DNA of 36,873 bases from contig PDQK01000014.1 in assembly GCA_002746685.1 (NCBI GenBank), positions 1 through 36,873 of the forward strand, written 5' to 3'. The position numbers and the translations under genes were made by a program. The notes under the pieces are model-generated. The model had not been told where the DNA came from. It was given only the letters and a program-made list of their open reading frames with translations, and did no database searches. Positions 18,740-26,973 of the stretch are shown here, in pieces. The stretch's first letter is position 1. Every line of letters starts with the position of its first letter. This stretch comes from Desulfobulbus propionicus. Lineage in GTDB: Bacteria > Desulfobacterota > Desulfobulbia > Desulfobulbales > Desulfobulbaceae.

Positions 18740-19510
18740 TCAACTGTGCGGCTCAGTGTCGCTGTGAAACAAATACTGGTTTGGGCCGTGTTGTTTTGCA
18801 AGGGCCATGGCAGCTTGTGCTTTTTTGATGAGTTCTGTGCCAGAGCTTGCGTCCGACGGGCAAATGGCGATTCCCAGGCTTGCCCCAATCTGCACTTTTT
18901 CCCGCTCAATGGTCAGAGGTATTGATAAGGCGGCAATGATCTTTGCTGCTATAGATTCGATATTTTGCTGGTTTTCCACCCTGGGAATGAGCACACAAAA
19001 TTCGTCCTTATCAAGCCTGGCCAATGTGTCTGATTGCCTGCTTATTTTCCGTAAACAGTCAGCAGTGTGCTGGAGGATTTGATCGCCAATTCGATGACCA
19101 AGCTTTTTGTTTACGCCATCAAATCCATCAAGATTGATAAACACAATGGCAAGTTTGTGTTCGTAACGACTGGCATAAGATATACATTCCGCCACTCGAT
19201 CAAGAAAATGTTGTTGGTTGGGAAGACGGGTTAAACCGTCAAAATACGTGCTATCTTGCAGCCACCGGTGAGCCCATCTTTTTTTCATGACCATGAGAGT
19301 GAGAAACCAGGAGCAAAGGGACGCCAAGAAAAAGATCAGCAAGCAGGACACAAAAAACTGCAAAAGGAGCACGGACTCGTAACGCTCCACCATCAGGTAG
19401 AAAAGAAAAAACAGGGCCGTGTTTAAGCATGCTCCTAAGGATAAGAAAACCAGGAGAAAAAGTGTAATAACGTGCTGAAATCTGCGACTGGTTTGTTGCA
19501 TGGTCAGCAA
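18740..19510 (-). CDS. Membrane protein with degenerate GGDEF domain and intact I-site
   Basis: The 256-residue product has two transmembrane helices (about 14-40 and 47-75) and a GGDEF domain (about 85-250) starting DSTYFDGLTRLPNQQHF. The metal-binding NLDGFDGVN (D128) is present, but the signature GGDEF reads DKDEF at 167-171. The allosteric RxxD motif (R158-D161) is kept exactly five residues before it. Loss of both glycines usually abolishes diguanylate cyclase activity, so this may be a c-di-GMP receptor rather than a synthase. It begins immediately after the PilZ gene on the same strand. The start is ATG 19510 or 19501. Confidence 0.88.
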   Translation of the reverse strand: MLTMQQTSRRFQHVITLFLLVFLSLGACLNTALFFLFYLMVERYESVLLLQFFVSCLLIFFLASLCSWFLTLMVMKKRWAHRWLQDSTYFDGLTRLPNQQHFLDRVAECISYASRYEHKLAIVFINLDGFDGVNKKLGHRIGDQILQHTADCLRKISRQSDTLARLDKDEFCVLIPRVENQQNIESIAAKIIAALSIPLTIEREKVQIGASLGIAICPSDASSGTELIKKAQAAMALAKQHGPNQYLFHSDTEPHS

Positions 19511-19846
19511 TTATTTCTCTTTGTTTGCTTCCATAACCAAGAGGTTGGTGATGTGTGCATAACTGTCTGGATTCAGCTTGGTAAAAGCAATGGCAAAACC
19601 ATCGGGTTCATTTCGGCACACACGCCCGGAAACATGGAACTCCATTGCGCTGGTTGCACCTTTTAGTGAGAGCGTTACTTCACATTCAGTATCTAAAGGG
19701 AGTTGTGTGGCACAATCTAAAAAAATGCCTTTAAGACTGATATTGTTGGTTTGTACTGTGGCAGTGATCTGTTGATCATTTCCATGCCGGACTTGTGCTG
19801 AGGTGTTAAAGATAACTCGTTTTGCTGTTCTGCGTTTGTCATTCAT
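19511..19846 (-). CDS. PilZ-domain protein
   Basis: This single PilZ domain of 111 residues binds c-di-GMP in known families and often controls motility, secretion or polysaccharide output. Both binding motifs are intact: RxxxR at R6-R10 and NxSxxG at N35-G40. The stop codon abuts the start of the degenerate GGDEF gene, so the two are almost certainly co-transcribed and could form one c-di-GMP response unit. No output domain is present. Confidence 0.9.
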   Translation of the reverse strand: MNDKRRTAKRVIFNTSAQVRHGNDQQITATVQTNNISLKGIFLDCATQLPLDTECEVTLSLKGATSAMEFHVSGRVCRNEPDGFAIAFTKLNPDSYAHITNLLVMEANKEK

Positions 19847-19968
19847 AGTGTTTATTACTGTGTAGTATAGATAAGGGGTGAAATCGTATGGGAGCGATCA
19901 GAGAGTTCCCTTTTTCGCTGTAAAAGATGAAGATTTGGCGTATTCAAAATCATTTCAATAGCTATCTC

Positions 19969-20247
19969 TTAAGGTATAACAGCCGAATGCGTTGCAACCT
20001 CTGTGGCCATTTTGTGTCTTGTTCTATCATCGTATAGGTTAGGGGTGCCAATGTCAAAGGCTTGGTGGCAGGAATGCTTATTTAACAGCTGGCATTGAAA
20101 GAAGAGCGGTGAGGCGGTTGCTGAGTCCTGCACTATTACAGGAGTAATTCGAGTATAGATTGGTCTGTTTATGCGGATTTCATCCTTTTTTATAACAAGA
20201 TAGCAACCATCATTACGGTAGAGAAGATCACATGCAACCTTTTGCAT
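19969..20247 (-). CDS. Possible small hypothetical protein
   Basis: From the ATG at 20247 this frame gives 92 residues (102 from a TTG at 20277). The product contains several Cys and His residues and charged stretches such as VIKKDEIRINRP. I recognise no family, and no Shine-Dalgarno sequence precedes either start. It lies in the 546-bp gap between pilZ and the FMN-binding gene. The rest of that gap shows only a candidate promoter near 20293. It may be spurious. Confidence 0.25.
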   Translation of the reverse strand: MQKVACDLLYRNDGCYLVIKKDEIRINRPIYTRITPVIVQDSATASPLFFQCQLLNKHSCHQAFDIGTPNLYDDRTRHKMATEVATHSAVIP

Positions 20248-20292
20248 TGAAATGGAATTGTATTGACAAAAGCGCAAATTAGGTATACCAAA

Positions 20293-20321
20293 TTGACTGT
20301 AAACTAGCGAACGTTTAGGTG
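20293..20321 (+). promoter_or_regulatory. Candidate promoter of FMN-binding gene
   Basis: TTGACT (20293-20298) and TAGGTG (20316-20321) are spaced by 17 nt, about 72 bp before the ATG. A second pair, TTGACA (20263) and TATACC (20284), has a short 15-nt spacer. Which one is used cannot be decided from the sequence. Confidence 0.35.
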
Positions 20322-20392
20322 TTCAGGTTTTGAAGAAAAACCACTTTACTTCGGTAAAATGGAAAACAACCTTTAACCAAGGAGACAGGAAA

Positions 20393-21061
20393 ATGAGAAA
20401 ACATGCAATTGTGGTAACCCTGATTGTCGCAGCGCTAACACTGTGCGGTTCTGCCTTAGCCGAGTACAAACCTGGCACGTACAAAGCAGCTGTGCAAGGA
20501 AAGAAAAGCAAAAAACATTCCGGTCTGATCGAAGTTGAAGTCACCCTTGCTGCAGATAAAATCGAAGATATTAAAGTGCTGACCTACGAACAAAGTGTGG
20601 ATAATAAAAAGTACGGACCTGGGGTGAGCCAGGCTAAGGAAACGATTCCGGCCGCCATAATAGCTAACCAGTCTGTTAACGTGGATAACGTTGCCAAGGC
20701 AACCTTTTCGTCTAATGCCCTGCAACTTGCCGTAGCAAAGATACTTCATGAGGCAACGGTTGCCTATAAACCAGGCACCTATAAGGGTACAGCCATGGGG
20801 AAGGACAGCAAGAAGCATTCAGGTGTGGTCACCGTGGAGGTAACCGTTGCTGAAAATAAGATCGAAAGCATCAATGTGCTTGAATTTGAACAGAGTGTTG
20901 ATCATAAAAAATACGGCCCAGTTGTAACAGCAGCAAAGGAGCAAATTCCTGCTGGAATTATTGCCGGTAATTCCCTTAACGTGGATGCTGTGGCAGATGC
21001 GACCATGTCCTCCAATGCTTTGGAACTTGCTGTAGCAAGGGCATTGGAGCAGGCAAGATAG
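20393..21061 (+). CDS. Secreted protein with two tandem FMN-binding (FMN_bind) domains
   Basis: The 222-residue precursor starts with a Sec signal peptide (cleavage after ALA, residue 23). Two FMN_bind-type domains follow (about 25-121 and 125-221) that repeat with a period of exactly 100 residues: EYKPGTYK/AYKPGTYK, KSKKHSG/DSKKHSG, YGPGVSQAKETIP/YGPVVTAAKEQIP and SSNALQLAVA/SSNALELAVA. FMN_bind proteins carry FMN linked through phosphate to the Thr of a D-x-x-S/T-G-A-T motif, attached by ApbE. Here the sites read DNVAKAT (T104) and DAVADAT (T204): the Thr is kept and the preceding Gly is lost. A GGAGACAGGA site fixes the start. The next gene carries an ApbE domain. The predicted role is a periplasmic two-flavin electron carrier. 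Confidence 0.85.
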   Translation: MRKHAIVVTLIVAALTLCGSALAEYKPGTYKAAVQGKKSKKHSGLIEVEVTLAADKIEDIKVLTYEQSVDNKKYGPGVSQAKETIPAAIIANQSVNVDNVAKATFSSNALQLAVAKILHEATVAYKPGTYKGTAMGKDSKKHSGVVTVEVTVAENKIESINVLEFEQSVDHKKYGPVVTAAKEQIPAGIIAGNSLNVDAVADATMSSNALELAVARALEQAR

Positions 21062-21133
21062 CTCCATTCCCGGTTTGCTGGTACCTAAAAACTCTTTGAG
21101 ATAACCCCTTTTTTATTTTACAGCGTGATCATT

Positions 21134-21171
21134 GCGGCGAACTGCTTACTCTACGGTTCGCCGCTTTTTTT
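21134..21171 (+). terminator. Intrinsic terminator after FMN-binding gene
   Basis: A 9-bp perfect stem (GCGGCGAAC with GTTCGCCGC, 21134-21142 and 21156-21164) with a 13-nt loop is followed by seven T. It separates the FMN-binding gene from the MFS-ApbE gene 81 bp further on. The two may be separate transcripts or linked by partial read-through. Confidence 0.85.
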
Positions 21172-21251
21172 ATGCTGTTTATTGAGATTTCACCATTGCT
21201 CTTAACTCTGGCGGTTACTCAGCAACATCCCATTACCTCCCAATCATATTT

Positions 21252-23420
21252 ATGAAGAGCCTGTCCAGTTCAAGGGCTGTTATCCTCAGCCTTTTCTTGT
21301 CCACCCTTGGAGTGTCGGCGTTTACCTTTACCTTTCCCCTGCTTGCAGAGGAAAAGCAGATTGGGGGCATCTATTTGGGTTCAGCCTTTTCCGGATATTT
21401 CCTGGTTAAACTCATTCTTGCTCCGGCGGCAGGGCAGCTTGCCGACCGGTTGGGGATTCGCCCTCTGCTCCTTACGGCAAGCTTTTTTGCTGCGGTTATC
21501 CCCTGTCTGTATCTGTTTGATCCCTCATCAGCAAACCTGTATCTTATCCAATTCGCTCTCGGTTTTGCTGGTGGTATTCTCAAGCCCCTTGGCATGGCCG
21601 TCATCGGTGCCGATGCCAACCAAGAGCAACAAGCAAAGCTGTTTGGCAGCTACAACCTCCTGTTTAACCTGGCGCTGATGGCAGGCCCCCTGACAGCTGG
21701 CCTGCTTTATCTTGTTGGGCCGACAACCCCATTACTACTGTTTCTCTGCGCAACCCAGCTCCTAGCTGCCTTGATGCTTTTTTTTTCTATCCCAAAAGAG
21801 TTGGGGCTAACTGCACCTGTTGGTGGCACAGCCAAAGATGCACAACCAACAGGGATTGCAGCAATGGTACCCCTGATGTTTGCCGTGGCAGGGCGCACGC
21901 TCGGCATCGCTGTATTGATAACCTTATATCCACTTTTGCTTAAACAGGTGATCATTGGTGAGCGATTTGTGTTAGCCGTTTTTTTTGGTATTCCCACCCT
22001 TTTCACTTGTCTGACACTACCGCTGGCAAGATTATGGAACAACAGGCAAAAACGCACCTGGGCCACGCTCGTCGGGATGGTAATCAGCGGATGCGGTTTA
22101 CTGCTGATCAGTATTTTCCCTTCCCCGGCAGGATTTTTCCTTGGAGGAGCACTCCTCGGAACAGGTGCCGGGATATCAGCACCTGCAGCAATGGCATTGG
22201 CTGTCGGGCTCAGTGAAAAAAAAGGAAGTATAACCGGCTGGTTTCATTTGGCAGCCAATATGGGGTTTGTTGCAGGGCCGCTGTTTGCCGGGGTTATGGT
22301 CCAGCGTGGGGCAGAACTCACAGGCCCGTTACAGGGAGCTGGTTTGCTGGGCATTGTGTGCTGTGTTCCCCTGCTTTTACAGAAAATGCAACATCAGTTT
22401 GGTAAACACATACCGTTTTTGCTCCCTGGAAGTGTGTTGGCCGTGTTATTGCTCGTCCTCTCCCTTGGCTTTAGAGCACTGACGCTGCAGGAACCGGAGG
22501 AAGAGTACAGCCGTTTTCGATACGCCAATATTGCCATGGGCACCATAGTTCGGATGACCATTGAGCATGAAGATGAACAACAGGCAGACCGTGCAGCAAA
22601 AAGCGGGATGTCATTGATTCATCAGTTGCAACAGGATTTTGATCACCGTAACATTCAGGGTTCTATTGGTCGAATTAATGAGGCTGCCGGACGTGAACCG
22701 GTAGTCATTACGGACAGAGCAAGCGCGCTGATAGGTCGAGCCCTCAGTTTTTGTGCAAAAACAGACGGGGTGTTCGATATCTCTATTGGCGCTGTCAGTC
22801 GTAATGTTGAATATTTCCGTGATCGGCCTACAGACAAGCAGCGAGAGCTGGTTGATTTCAGGAAAATCGTCTTTGATCCCACTGCCAGACAGGTGTATCT
22901 CCCCAAAGAAGAGATGGCTCTGGATTTGGGCGGGCTTGCAAAGGGCACGGTTATCGACGCAGTGGTTGCTGAATTGAAAAAACAAGGCATTTCCGTGGGA
23001 ATTGTCGAGGCTGGGGGGGATTTTTTTTGTTTCGGGCAAAAGAAATGGCGCTGTGGTCTTCAGCATCCTAGAAAAAATGAGCTGCTTGGTATCATTGAGG
23101 TGCAAAACAAGGCAGTATGCGGCTCAGGGGACTATTACCAATTTGTCATGAGTGAGGAAAACGGTAAAAGAACACGTAAACATCACATCATTGACATCGC
23201 TGCCGGAACCTCGGCAAAAAAAAGCATTGGCGTAACAACAGTGGCAGCAACCACTGAGCTGGCCGACGCCCTGGCTACCACACTGATGATCATGGGGCCA
23301 AACCTGGGGCGTCGGTTTCTTAAACAGCATTATCCCGATGCTGCAGCTCTCTGGGTAGAACCTGATCTTACCATGACTGCAACGGATAATTTTCCGCCTC
23401 TACTGCCTGCCGGAGAGTAG
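21252..23420 (+). CDS. MFS transporter fused to ApbE (FAD:protein FMN transferase) domain
   Basis: In this 722-residue fusion, residues 1-380 form a 12-helix major facilitator with the loop 2-3 signature GQLADRLGIRPLL (61-73). A 13th hydrophobic helix at about 387-410 follows. Residues about 420-715 form a full ApbE domain: MGT at 429-431, SIGRINEAAG near 471-480, LDLGGLAKG at 557-565, EAGGD at 586-590, HHIID at 644-648 and ADALATT with the Mg-binding D672/T676 positions. With the N-terminus inside, the extra helix puts ApbE in the periplasm, where it acts in known cases by moving FMN from FAD to Thr of FMN_bind proteins. The preceding gene encodes such a protein. The transported substrate is unknown; a flavin is a natural guess. 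No clear ribosome-binding site is seen. Confidence 0.88.
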   Translation: MKSLSSSRAVILSLFLSTLGVSAFTFTFPLLAEEKQIGGIYLGSAFSGYFLVKLILAPAAGQLADRLGIRPLLLTASFFAAVIPCLYLFDPSSANLYLIQFALGFAGGILKPLGMAVIGADANQEQQAKLFGSYNLLFNLALMAGPLTAGLLYLVGPTTPLLLFLCATQLLAALMLFFSIPKELGLTAPVGGTAKDAQPTGIAAMVPLMFAVAGRTLGIAVLITLYPLLLKQVIIGERFVLAVFFGIPTLFTCLTLPLARLWNNRQKRTWATLVGMVISGCGLLLISIFPSPAGFFLGGALLGTGAGISAPAAMALAVGLSEKKGSITGWFHLAANMGFVAGPLFAGVMVQRGAELTGPLQGAGLLGIVCCVPLLLQKMQHQFGKHIPFLLPGSVLAVLLLVLSLGFRALTLQEPEEEYSRFRYANIAMGTIVRMTIEHEDEQQADRAAKSGMSLIHQLQQDFDHRNIQGSIGRINEAAGREPVVITDRASALIGRALSFCAKTDGVFDISIGAVSRNVEYFRDRPTDKQRELVDFRKIVFDPTARQVYLPKEEMALDLGGLAKGTVIDAVVAELKKQGISVGIVEAGGDFFCFGQKKWRCGLQHPRKNELLGIIEVQNKAVCGSGDYYQFVMSEENGKRTRKHHIIDIAAGTSAKKSIGVTTVAATTELADALATTLMIMGPNLGRRFLKQHYPDAAALWVEPDLTMTATDNFPPLLPAGE

Positions 23421-23477
23421 GCGTAAATGGTTAGCTTGTAGTGCACATTGGATGTTCAATGGATACGCTGAACCTGA

Positions 23478-24641
23478 CTATTGTGCGGCGGCACTCTGTG
23501 CTGCGGCATAGGCAGATGCCGCACACTCATTTTTCCCCAGGTCCAGCTCTTCTTGTTTGTCATCCTCAAACTGTTCAAGGTTTGCATTTACTAGCCTGAT
23601 GGTAGCGTATTCTTCTGGCTGAGGACGCATGTTGTCTTTAATGAATTGCGTAAAGGCAGCTTCATCAGCGATATCGTAGATATGTTTGTTGCGTTCAATC
23701 ACTTCACTTAGTGGCAATATGAATACCAGATCACTGTTTGCTTCCTTCCAGTCAATGTAATGACCTGGCAGCACCTGGAGCTGTGTATCAAGTTGTTTTA
23801 CTTTACCAATGGTTTCAAACAGTAGATGCGCCCATTCCTCTGCTTTGCCACCTAAGTCAGGACGACCAATTGAATCAATGAAGATGGTATCACCGGAAAC
23901 AATGTATTTTCCCGCTATGATAAATGAGGTGGAGCCTGGAGTATGGCCTGGGGTGAAAAGAATCTGTACGGTTGGGCCGCCATTGGAGAAGGTAAATTGT
24001 TCACCGTCAACAAGCTTGGTGTAGGCGTTTTTTGAGCCGCTGAAATCTCCCTCATTGCCATGGAAAACAGCGCCTGTCCTGGCTGCAATATCCCTGCTGC
24101 CTGCAATATAATCAGCCTGCAGGTGGGTTTCAAAGGTACGCACCACCTTGCAGTTGTGCTCTTTGGCAAAATCAAGGTAGAAGTCCACCGCCCGGGATGG
24201 ATCAAAAAACATAATTTCATCACCACTGATCAAGCCATAGCTGCAAGATGCCTTACCTGGACGGATGAACTGGTACAGCGTAAAATCATCCTGCTGCTCA
24301 ATACATTTGGGAACAAGCAGGTTGCCCCAGGATTTTATCCCGCCAGCAAGGTAGCCAATATTTTTGAAATCATGTTTTTCCAGTATTTCAGCAACGTACT
24401 TGGCTGAGCCTTCTTTAGCGCACACAATGCGGATTTCCTTATCCCGTGGTACCTTGGCTACACATTCCTCTTCAATTTCCATGAAGTCGTAGTAGGAAAT
24501 GTTCAGCATTGTAAAGGGGTAGGGGCTTTCCACCTGGAACCGCTTAAAATCTTTATCATTACGAACATCAAGAATGACGATGTCTTGTTTCTCTGTCAGC
24601 CATTGAAAAAGTTCTTTTGCTTCATACTTGAAAATAGTCAT
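23478..24641 (-). CDS. Rhodanese-MBL fold fusion, probable persulfide dioxygenase
   Basis: The 387-residue fusion has an N-terminal rhodanese domain (about 5-112, active Cys C74 in VCAKEGSA) and a C-terminal metallo-beta-lactamase domain of the ETHE1/CstB kind (about 120-350). Its mononuclear iron ligands would be H173, H233 (TPGHTPGST) and D251 (SGDTIFID), with H294 (LPGHYIDW) and SIGRPDL also conserved. Such enzymes oxidise glutathione or CoA persulfide to sulfite using O2, or handle sulfane sulfur. The usual HxHxDH reads HLQADY (173-178). The C-terminus is Ala-rich. ATG 24641 is chosen: AGGAGGG lies upstream, and the longer GTG frame would start within that site. Confidence 0.85.
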   Translation of the reverse strand: MTIFKYEAKELFQWLTEKQDIVILDVRNDKDFKRFQVESPYPFTMLNISYYDFMEIEEECVAKVPRDKEIRIVCAKEGSAKYVAEILEKHDFKNIGYLAGGIKSWGNLLVPKCIEQQDDFTLYQFIRPGKASCSYGLISGDEIMFFDPSRAVDFYLDFAKEHNCKVVRTFETHLQADYIAGSRDIAARTGAVFHGNEGDFSGSKNAYTKLVDGEQFTFSNGGPTVQILFTPGHTPGSTSFIIAGKYIVSGDTIFIDSIGRPDLGGKAEEWAHLLFETIGKVKQLDTQLQVLPGHYIDWKEANSDLVFILPLSEVIERNKHIYDIADEAAFTQFIKDNMRPQPEEYATIRLVNANLEQFEDDKQEELDLGKNECAASAYAAAQSAAAQ

Positions 24642-25008
24642 AGGGTGTACCCTCCTCACAGGTAAGAACAGTTTGCGTAACGTTTTTCTTCTTACAACGA
24701 CATATTGTATGTATACCTACACCATAACTGCATTTGAGTAAAATAAAACAACCTGCAAGATACTGTTTTTATCCAGGGCTATGGTAAGCGATGTGTTGCC
24801 CGCTACAGGAGGGAGCTGGCTACGATATCCATATTGCGTTACAAGCATTTTTTACCACAACCAATGTTTATCGCAGGAAAAAATAAAAAGTTTTTATTTC
24901 AGGAGGTTCTCCGGGTATACTTGAGTTATGTGAAAAAAAAAGGATGCCAGGGGCATTCCAAGATTGAGTGTATATTCCTAATTTTTGAGTAATTCTATTT
25001 AACCTGCA
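24642..25008. other. Divergent intergenic region
   Basis: This stretch of 367 bp separates the rhodanese-MBL gene and the histidine kinase gene and contains no credible gene. It includes an A/T palindrome at 24881-24899 (9 bp each side of one G) and A-rich runs near 24935. Promoters for both flanking genes should lie here, but none matches consensus well enough to call. Confidence 0.4.
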
Positions 25009-26880
25009 TTGAAACAACAATTTGCCCATTTATCATTGTTAGCACTGCTTGTGGTGCTGTTTTTTGTGGACTCCACGCCAGCGAACGCAGCTTTAGGAAA
25101 TATAACTGTCAGCACAGACCAGATTGTACCTGTGCTTGGTCTTGTTGTGGTTATCTGTTTACTGTTGCTGCTCATTATGCTGAATCACCAGAAAAAAAAG
25201 GTGATTCTGCAAACTGCCCGTGATCTTGAAAAGGCTGAAGCCAAATACCGGTTACTTTTTCAACAATCCCCTATTTCATTGTGGGAGGAAGATTTTTCTG
25301 GGGCAAAAACATATGTTGATGCGTTATTGCGCGATGGCGTGACGGATTTGGGGCAATATTTAGCAAGTCATCCTGACGCCTTGAAAGCGTGCATCGGTAA
25401 AATCAAGATAACCGATGTTAATGCTAAAGCTCTTGAGCTGTATGAGATGAATGACCGGCAACAGCTGTCAACCATTGAAGATATTCTTCCCCAAGGTTCG
25501 GAATGGATCATCAGGGAGGAAATCGTCAACCTGTTAACCAGAGGCCATTATGAAATAACCATTGAAGACAGAACCCTGTCTGGTCGAGAACTTACCCTTG
25601 AATTGCGTGCTGTGGTTGCTGAAGGCTATGAAACAACATGGGAAAAAGTGTATGCATCGGTGATTGATATTACGGAGCAAACTCGCCTTAAAAATGAGAA
25701 AAAAGCATATGAAAAACAAATTCAGCAATCACAAAAACTTGAAGCCATTGGTAGTCTTGCCGGCGGCATAGCACACGATTTTAATAATATTTTATCACCC
25801 ATCATGGGCCGAGCTGAGTTGATGTTGCTTGATCCCCAAAACAGCTCAGTAATGCGTGAACATTGCCAGAGGATTGTTGAGGCATCCAAAAGAGCGCGTG
25901 GGCTGGTTAAGCAGATTCTTACCTTTAGCCGCAAAGTGGAACAGGATATTCAACCTGTTTCACTTGAACACATTGTAGATGAAGTGGTTCAATTTATTCG
26001 GCCAACTCTGCCATCCACGATTACGTTAACTCAGGATATAACCTCGCCATTACCGGCAGTGATGGCTGATAGCACCCAACTCCACCAGGTGGTCATGAAT
26101 TTGGTTACAAACGCCTTTCATGCCATGGAACATACCAAGGGGACACTCCATTTTTCCTTACACTCAGTATGGTTAGACGTTGCAGATTGTTTTGATGAAA
26201 ACATCTTGCCTGGACGGTATCTTTGCCTGGTTGTTGCAGACACTGGTCATGGCATTGATAAAGCAACCTTGAATAAGATCTTTGATCCCTATTTCAGCAC
26301 TAAAGCAAAAAATAAAGGTACTGGATTGGGCCTTTCTGTTGTCCATGGGATTTTACGCAGCTACGGCGGGAGTATAAAAGTTGAAAGCACCGTGGGAGAG
26401 GGGACCAGGATGATGGTGTATCTCCCAGCAGTCGAAATTAAGGATGCTCCAAAGGTGCAACGTGCGTATCAGGGACCAGTACCAAAAGGCAACGAACACA
26501 TTTTGCTGGTAGATGACGAAAAGGCGGTAGCTGAGGTAATCAAAGATATGCTGGAACGGCTTGGGTATAGTGTTACCATGCGTGTTTCAAGTTTTGAGGC
26601 TTTGGAGGCATTCAGGAGCTTGAACCTTCACATAGATATGGTGATCACCGATCTGAACATGTCTCACATGACTGGCCTGCAGCTTCTAAGTAAAATCAGA
26701 AAGTTGCGAGATGATATCCCGTTTCTTATTACCACAGGCTTTAGTGAACAATTTGATAATGCCAAATCAACTTTTATTGGAGTTGACGGGTATGTAAATA
26801 AGCCAGTTTTGTTTGAGGAGTTGGGGCATACCGTGCGGACAATTTTGGATAGGGCTAAAAGTAATGCGAGTCATAGCTAA
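25009..26880 (+). CDS. Hybrid histidine kinase with C-terminal receiver
   Basis: The 623-residue sensor has a signal-like N-terminus (1-27), a transmembrane helix (about 39-58), a PAS-like region (about 75-225), and a HisKA domain with phospho-acceptor H256 in GGIAHDFNNIL. The ATPase domain has an N-box near N364-N368, DTGHG at 411-415 and GTGLGL at 437-442. A receiver (about 496-615) has D502-D503 and phospho-acceptor D548. The short periplasmic segment between signal and helix is only about 10 residues, so sensing is probably through the membrane or the PAS region. The start codon is TTG with no strong ribosome-binding site. No cognate response regulator is adjacent. Confidence 0.92.
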   Translation: MKQQFAHLSLLALLVVLFFVDSTPANAALGNITVSTDQIVPVLGLVVVICLLLLLIMLNHQKKKVILQTARDLEKAEAKYRLLFQQSPISLWEEDFSGAKTYVDALLRDGVTDLGQYLASHPDALKACIGKIKITDVNAKALELYEMNDRQQLSTIEDILPQGSEWIIREEIVNLLTRGHYEITIEDRTLSGRELTLELRAVVAEGYETTWEKVYASVIDITEQTRLKNEKKAYEKQIQQSQKLEAIGSLAGGIAHDFNNILSPIMGRAELMLLDPQNSSVMREHCQRIVEASKRARGLVKQILTFSRKVEQDIQPVSLEHIVDEVVQFIRPTLPSTITLTQDITSPLPAVMADSTQLHQVVMNLVTNAFHAMEHTKGTLHFSLHSVWLDVADCFDENILPGRYLCLVVADTGHGIDKATLNKIFDPYFSTKAKNKGTGLGLSVVHGILRSYGGSIKVESTVGEGTRMMVYLPAVEIKDAPKVQRAYQGPVPKGNEHILLVDDEKAVAEVIKDMLERLGYSVTMRVSSFEALEAFRSLNLHIDMVITDLNMSHMTGLQLLSKIRKLRDDIPFLITTGFSEQFDNAKSTFIGVDGYVNKPVLFEELGHTVRTILDRAKSNASHS

Positions 26881-26973
26881 CATACTGTAATAATAGTTAT
26901 TTTTGGTATGTCGCTTGCCCGGTAAACGGTTTATTACTTCCTTCACAGCAACAGGGTTCCCTGTTACCAGCAC

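Noticed and set aside
20263..20289. TTGACA and TATACC pair as main promoter of the FMN-binding gene.
   Set aside because: Spacer of 15 nt is short; the second pair at 20293-20321 has 17-nt spacing though a weaker -10. Left undecided and only the latter listed, at low confidence.
20393..21061. Repetition of motifs at 300-nt spacing considered as a DNA-level repeat or mobile element.
   Set aside because: Similarity is at the protein level with a signal peptide and conserved domain motifs, so it is a domain duplication within one gene.
22611..23105. Long minus-strand open frame of 164 codons opposite the ApbE domain.
   Set aside because: It lies entirely antisense to a domain with clear family motifs; its translation shows no domain and no ribosome-binding site.
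24881..24899. A/T palindrome upstream of the histidine kinase gene.
   Set aside because: Low-complexity A and T runs make a 9-bp symmetry easy to obtain by chance. No known binding site matches.
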